Position numbers and translations under genes: made by a program. This document shows, in pieces, positions 61,691-64,000 of a stretch of 64,000 bases of DNA; position 1 is the first letter of the stretch; every line of letters starts with the position of its first letter. The stretch is from Puffinus mauretanicus (taxonomy: Eukaryota > Chordata > Aves > Procellariiformes > Procellariidae), in NCBI GenBank assembly GCA_023333565.1, contig JAJKFH010001031.1, forward strand, positions 62,001-126,000, in the 5' to 3' direction. The notes under the pieces were generated by a model, which was not told the origin of the DNA, made no database searches, and saw only the letters and a list, made by a program, of their open reading frames with translations.

Positions 61691-61754
61691 AGTTGAAGAC
61701 TGTAGTGGAAAGGGGAAGGGAGTAGTTGAAGACTGAACGTGGAAAGGGGAAGGG
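61691..61754. repeat. Imperfect tandem duplication (about 32 bp unit)
   Basis: AGTTGAAGACTG followed by a short variable part and GTGGAAAGGGGAAGGG occurs at 61691-61720 and again at 61724-61754. The units differ by small indels. Confidence 0.85.
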
Positions 61755-62190
61755 AGAGCAGGAAGGGAAACAAACTGACTGAAGTAGTGAGCTCTTTGTT
61801 CTGTTTAGAGGATTTTGACTACCCTTTGGCATTATTTCCTTTAACAAGGAGGTTTTATGTTTAAGATATTTGGGCATTGAGAAGGGCTAAAAAAAAAAAA
61901 GCAAAAGAATCTAGACAGTTCTTTTAGGGCACAAAACACTACTCCGATTGTTCCTCAGGTTTGAAGCCAAGTGTCTCTAATACTGGGCATGATGCTTTAC
62001 CATCACTCAGATCTTTGTTCCTTCTGCATGATTGATGCAGTTGCGTAACAGGCCTAGCGGTCTTTTATATGGGAGGCAGGCTAATTCTGGGTATAATCGT
62101 TATATCACTGGCATGCGGTATCTTAAATCCTGGCCTCAGGAAGTTCCAAGCGCCTTCAAGAGTGTACTGAAAATCACCAGTGCTTCAGCA

Positions 62191-62229
62191 GAAGCAGCAG
62201 CAGCAGCATCTGGAGAAAGCTGCTGCTGG
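62191..62229. repeat. CAG repeat with facing CTG repeat
   Basis: AGCAGCAGCAGCAGCATC at 62194-62210 is followed ten bases later by GCTGCTGCTGG, so the two can pair as a short hairpin. The repeat is short (about five CAG units). Confidence 0.65.
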
Positions 62230-63276
62230 CAGAAAGGGTGGCCAGGGTGCCAGGATGTCTCACTAAATACCTTTTGGACAGATACTCTTTGGCTAATGAG
62301 CACTTAGGAGCATTCACATTGCAGGCAGAGGCAGAGTGGGGGTGATTCCTACAGGACACTGCATGAAGTATTTGCATTTGTTTGTGGTCATTAGGTTAAA
62401 TTGTTTCTTATGGACGGGTAATACAGTTGGCACTCTTGGTTCTCCCCAGTGCATTGCAAGGGGGACAAATAGAGGCTGTAGAGAATTTCATCGAAGGACA
62501 TGATGTATCTGATGGTATTGTCTAATGGATGTGCAAACACATCCTCAACAATTAACCTTGCAAAGTTCAAAATAATTTTGATCAACCTTTAGAGGTAAAG
62601 GCAAAGGCTTTAGAGTCTTTATTTTTGCAGTCCTGTTAACTTTGAGGTTAGTATAGCCTTTGTTTTGGGCTAGGATGTGCAAGTCAAGCTGTGAAAAAAA
62701 CAAAATGAGAAAAACACCACAATGTGCAAACCTGTGGTCTGACTTCACTCGTAGAAGAAGGTGCTGTATGAAGGTGTTACTGCACTTCCTGAGTGCAGGG
62801 GCTAGTGCCTGAAGTCAAGCTGTGAGACATCACTCAACTTAGTGAGGGATAAGAGAAAGCTGAGTCTCTTTGACTGTCTTCACTTGACACTTGGAGCTAC
62901 GTTATTTCCCATACTCGATCTTTGCACTGGGGGACACCTTTCAGAGCCAGCCAGCCATCCTGACCATGTAGTTTCTCATTAAACTCCAGGCAATAAAAGA
63001 GTTTTGTGTCTTTGGGGACCTAATACACATAACCACTACAACTGCAGCCCTGCCTTCCTGCCAGCCTGAAGGAACCCACACCGAAACAGCAGGGTGGGAA
63101 CAGACCTTGGCACTACCCCAGAAGGAACCAAAAACTGGCACAGCCTATGTGACCACTGGGCTAAGCACCCTCTTTTCTGGAGATTTTTCTGGGAAAACAT
63201 ATGATTACCTTAAGCTTTTGGTAGTCTGCCTGCTTTTTAATTAGTAGATCACTTCAAATCACTGCGAAAGAATTCA

Positions 63277-63313
63277 GCTCTTTGGAAATTTTGCCAAGCT
63301 CTTTGGAAATTTC
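63277..63313. repeat. Tandem duplication (21 bp period)
   Basis: AGCTCTTTGGAAATTT occurs at 63277-63292 and again at 63298-63313, separated by TGCCA. A slippage-type duplication. Confidence 0.88.
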
Positions 63314-64000
63314 AAACAAAGGAAATGAAAATACATGAATTATAGCAGAAACAAGTGCTTTGCTAGCTATGCAGTGAGTTAGGGAGGACAAACGGTATCT
63401 CACCTGTGTGTGACGATGATCTGTGATAATAAAATCCTGCAAGGGAAGGGGCACACTTGGCATGGCAGCATCAGAGAAAATGTTTAGTTCTGTATCTAGT
63501 TCAGCTTTTATGTGTTTTATACTTTATTTGGTGAGGCTGCCTATGCTAGATAACCTACAGGCTGTGAAATGAGTACTTTACTGGAAGAACAACAGCAAGT
63601 GCCCCGGAGAACAGGGAAAGCATGGAACACAAAAGCAGGGCACGTACAGACCCATATGGGGTGGTGGCAAAAGGTTGGTGTGGAGCTGGTGGGGTAGAAA
63701 AGGTTAAACTAGAAGAATGAAATGAGGGGGATAAGCTAGGGAAGAAGTCAAGAGGAGAAATGAGACTTAGTCAATCACTAAAATACAGTAGGATTAGCAA
63801 TAGTTTCTCCAGACATAACTACCCTTCTCCTCTGACAAGTCGCAAAGGATCGTGAAGCACCTTGTGTAAAAGCCACAGTTTTAATAACATAGTTTCTATA
63901 GGGTGATGTTCTAGAAATAAGCTGCGTAATTTTTATCACCCGTGTATGTTGGTATGTATTCCAGTGACGATGCTATTTGTGGGGCTTATTAGTTAGTCCC

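Larger units (their letters stand above)
49764..64000. other. Gene-poor sequence, right end of the window
   Basis: No gene, RNA gene or clear transposon is recognised in these 14.2 kb. Open frames are short and composition-driven (for example 52192-52449, 55201-55473, 62032-62307 on the plus strand). Visible structure is limited to simple repeats and short tandem duplications (53.14, 61.69 and 63.28 kb), a G-rich run near 53.80 kb and a CAG/CTG hairpin near 62.19 kb. If gene order follows mammals, the next gene outward would be GAPT or PLK2, beyond the window. Confidence 0.65.

Overview
The window is vertebrate nuclear DNA, almost certainly from a bird. The organism call rests on three things seen in the sequence: several CR1 retrotransposon copies that read through typical avian CR1 ORF1/ORF2 protein and end in ATTCTATG-type tails; a small LTR remnant with the TGTCGTGGTTTAACCC terminus known from avian ERVL-like LTRs; and AT-rich, intron-like sequence with one dense CpG island. 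There are no operons, prokaryotic genes, CRISPR arrays or plausible tRNA/rRNA genes.

The only gene I can name is RAB3C, a synaptic-vesicle small GTPase, on the minus strand. Its promoter and first coding exon (MRHEAPMQ, 14314-14337) lie inside a CpG island at about 13.8-15.4 kb. Exon 2 (4433-4660, 76 codons, with P-loop and switch I) follows after an intron of about 9.65 kb. The next exon, which should start with DTAGQE, is not visible and must lie to the left of position 1. Positions 1-4432 are therefore part of intron 2. In mammals RAB3C sits between PLK2/GAPT and PDE4D; the orthologous avian segment is on chromosome Z, so Z linkage is a reasonable inference.

Layout: 1-4432, RAB3C intron 2 with a MIR-like relic; 4433-4660, exon 2; 4661-14313, intron 1 with a 93-bp mini-LTR flanked by a 5-bp target duplication, MIR-like relics and an old CR1 relic; 13.8-15.4 kb, CpG island with exon 1 and two head-to-head ZNF143-like motifs; 15.4-33.9 kb, gene-poor upstream sequence; 34.0-38.1 kb, a nearly full-length but dead CR1; 43.0-44.3 kb, a younger CR1 3' end apparently nested in an older CR1; 47.3 kb, a CR1 tail; 48.24-48.53 kb, an exon-like ORF of unknown identity; 48.96-49.76 kb, another CR1 3' end; 49.8-64.0 kb, gene-poor sequence with short tandem duplications.

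I see no new multi-gene system. The observations most worth following up are the orphan exon-like ORF near 48.3 kb, the perfect 17-bp inverted pair of ZNF143-like sites at the RAB3C promoter, the collapsed LTR with intact target duplication, and the nested CR1.
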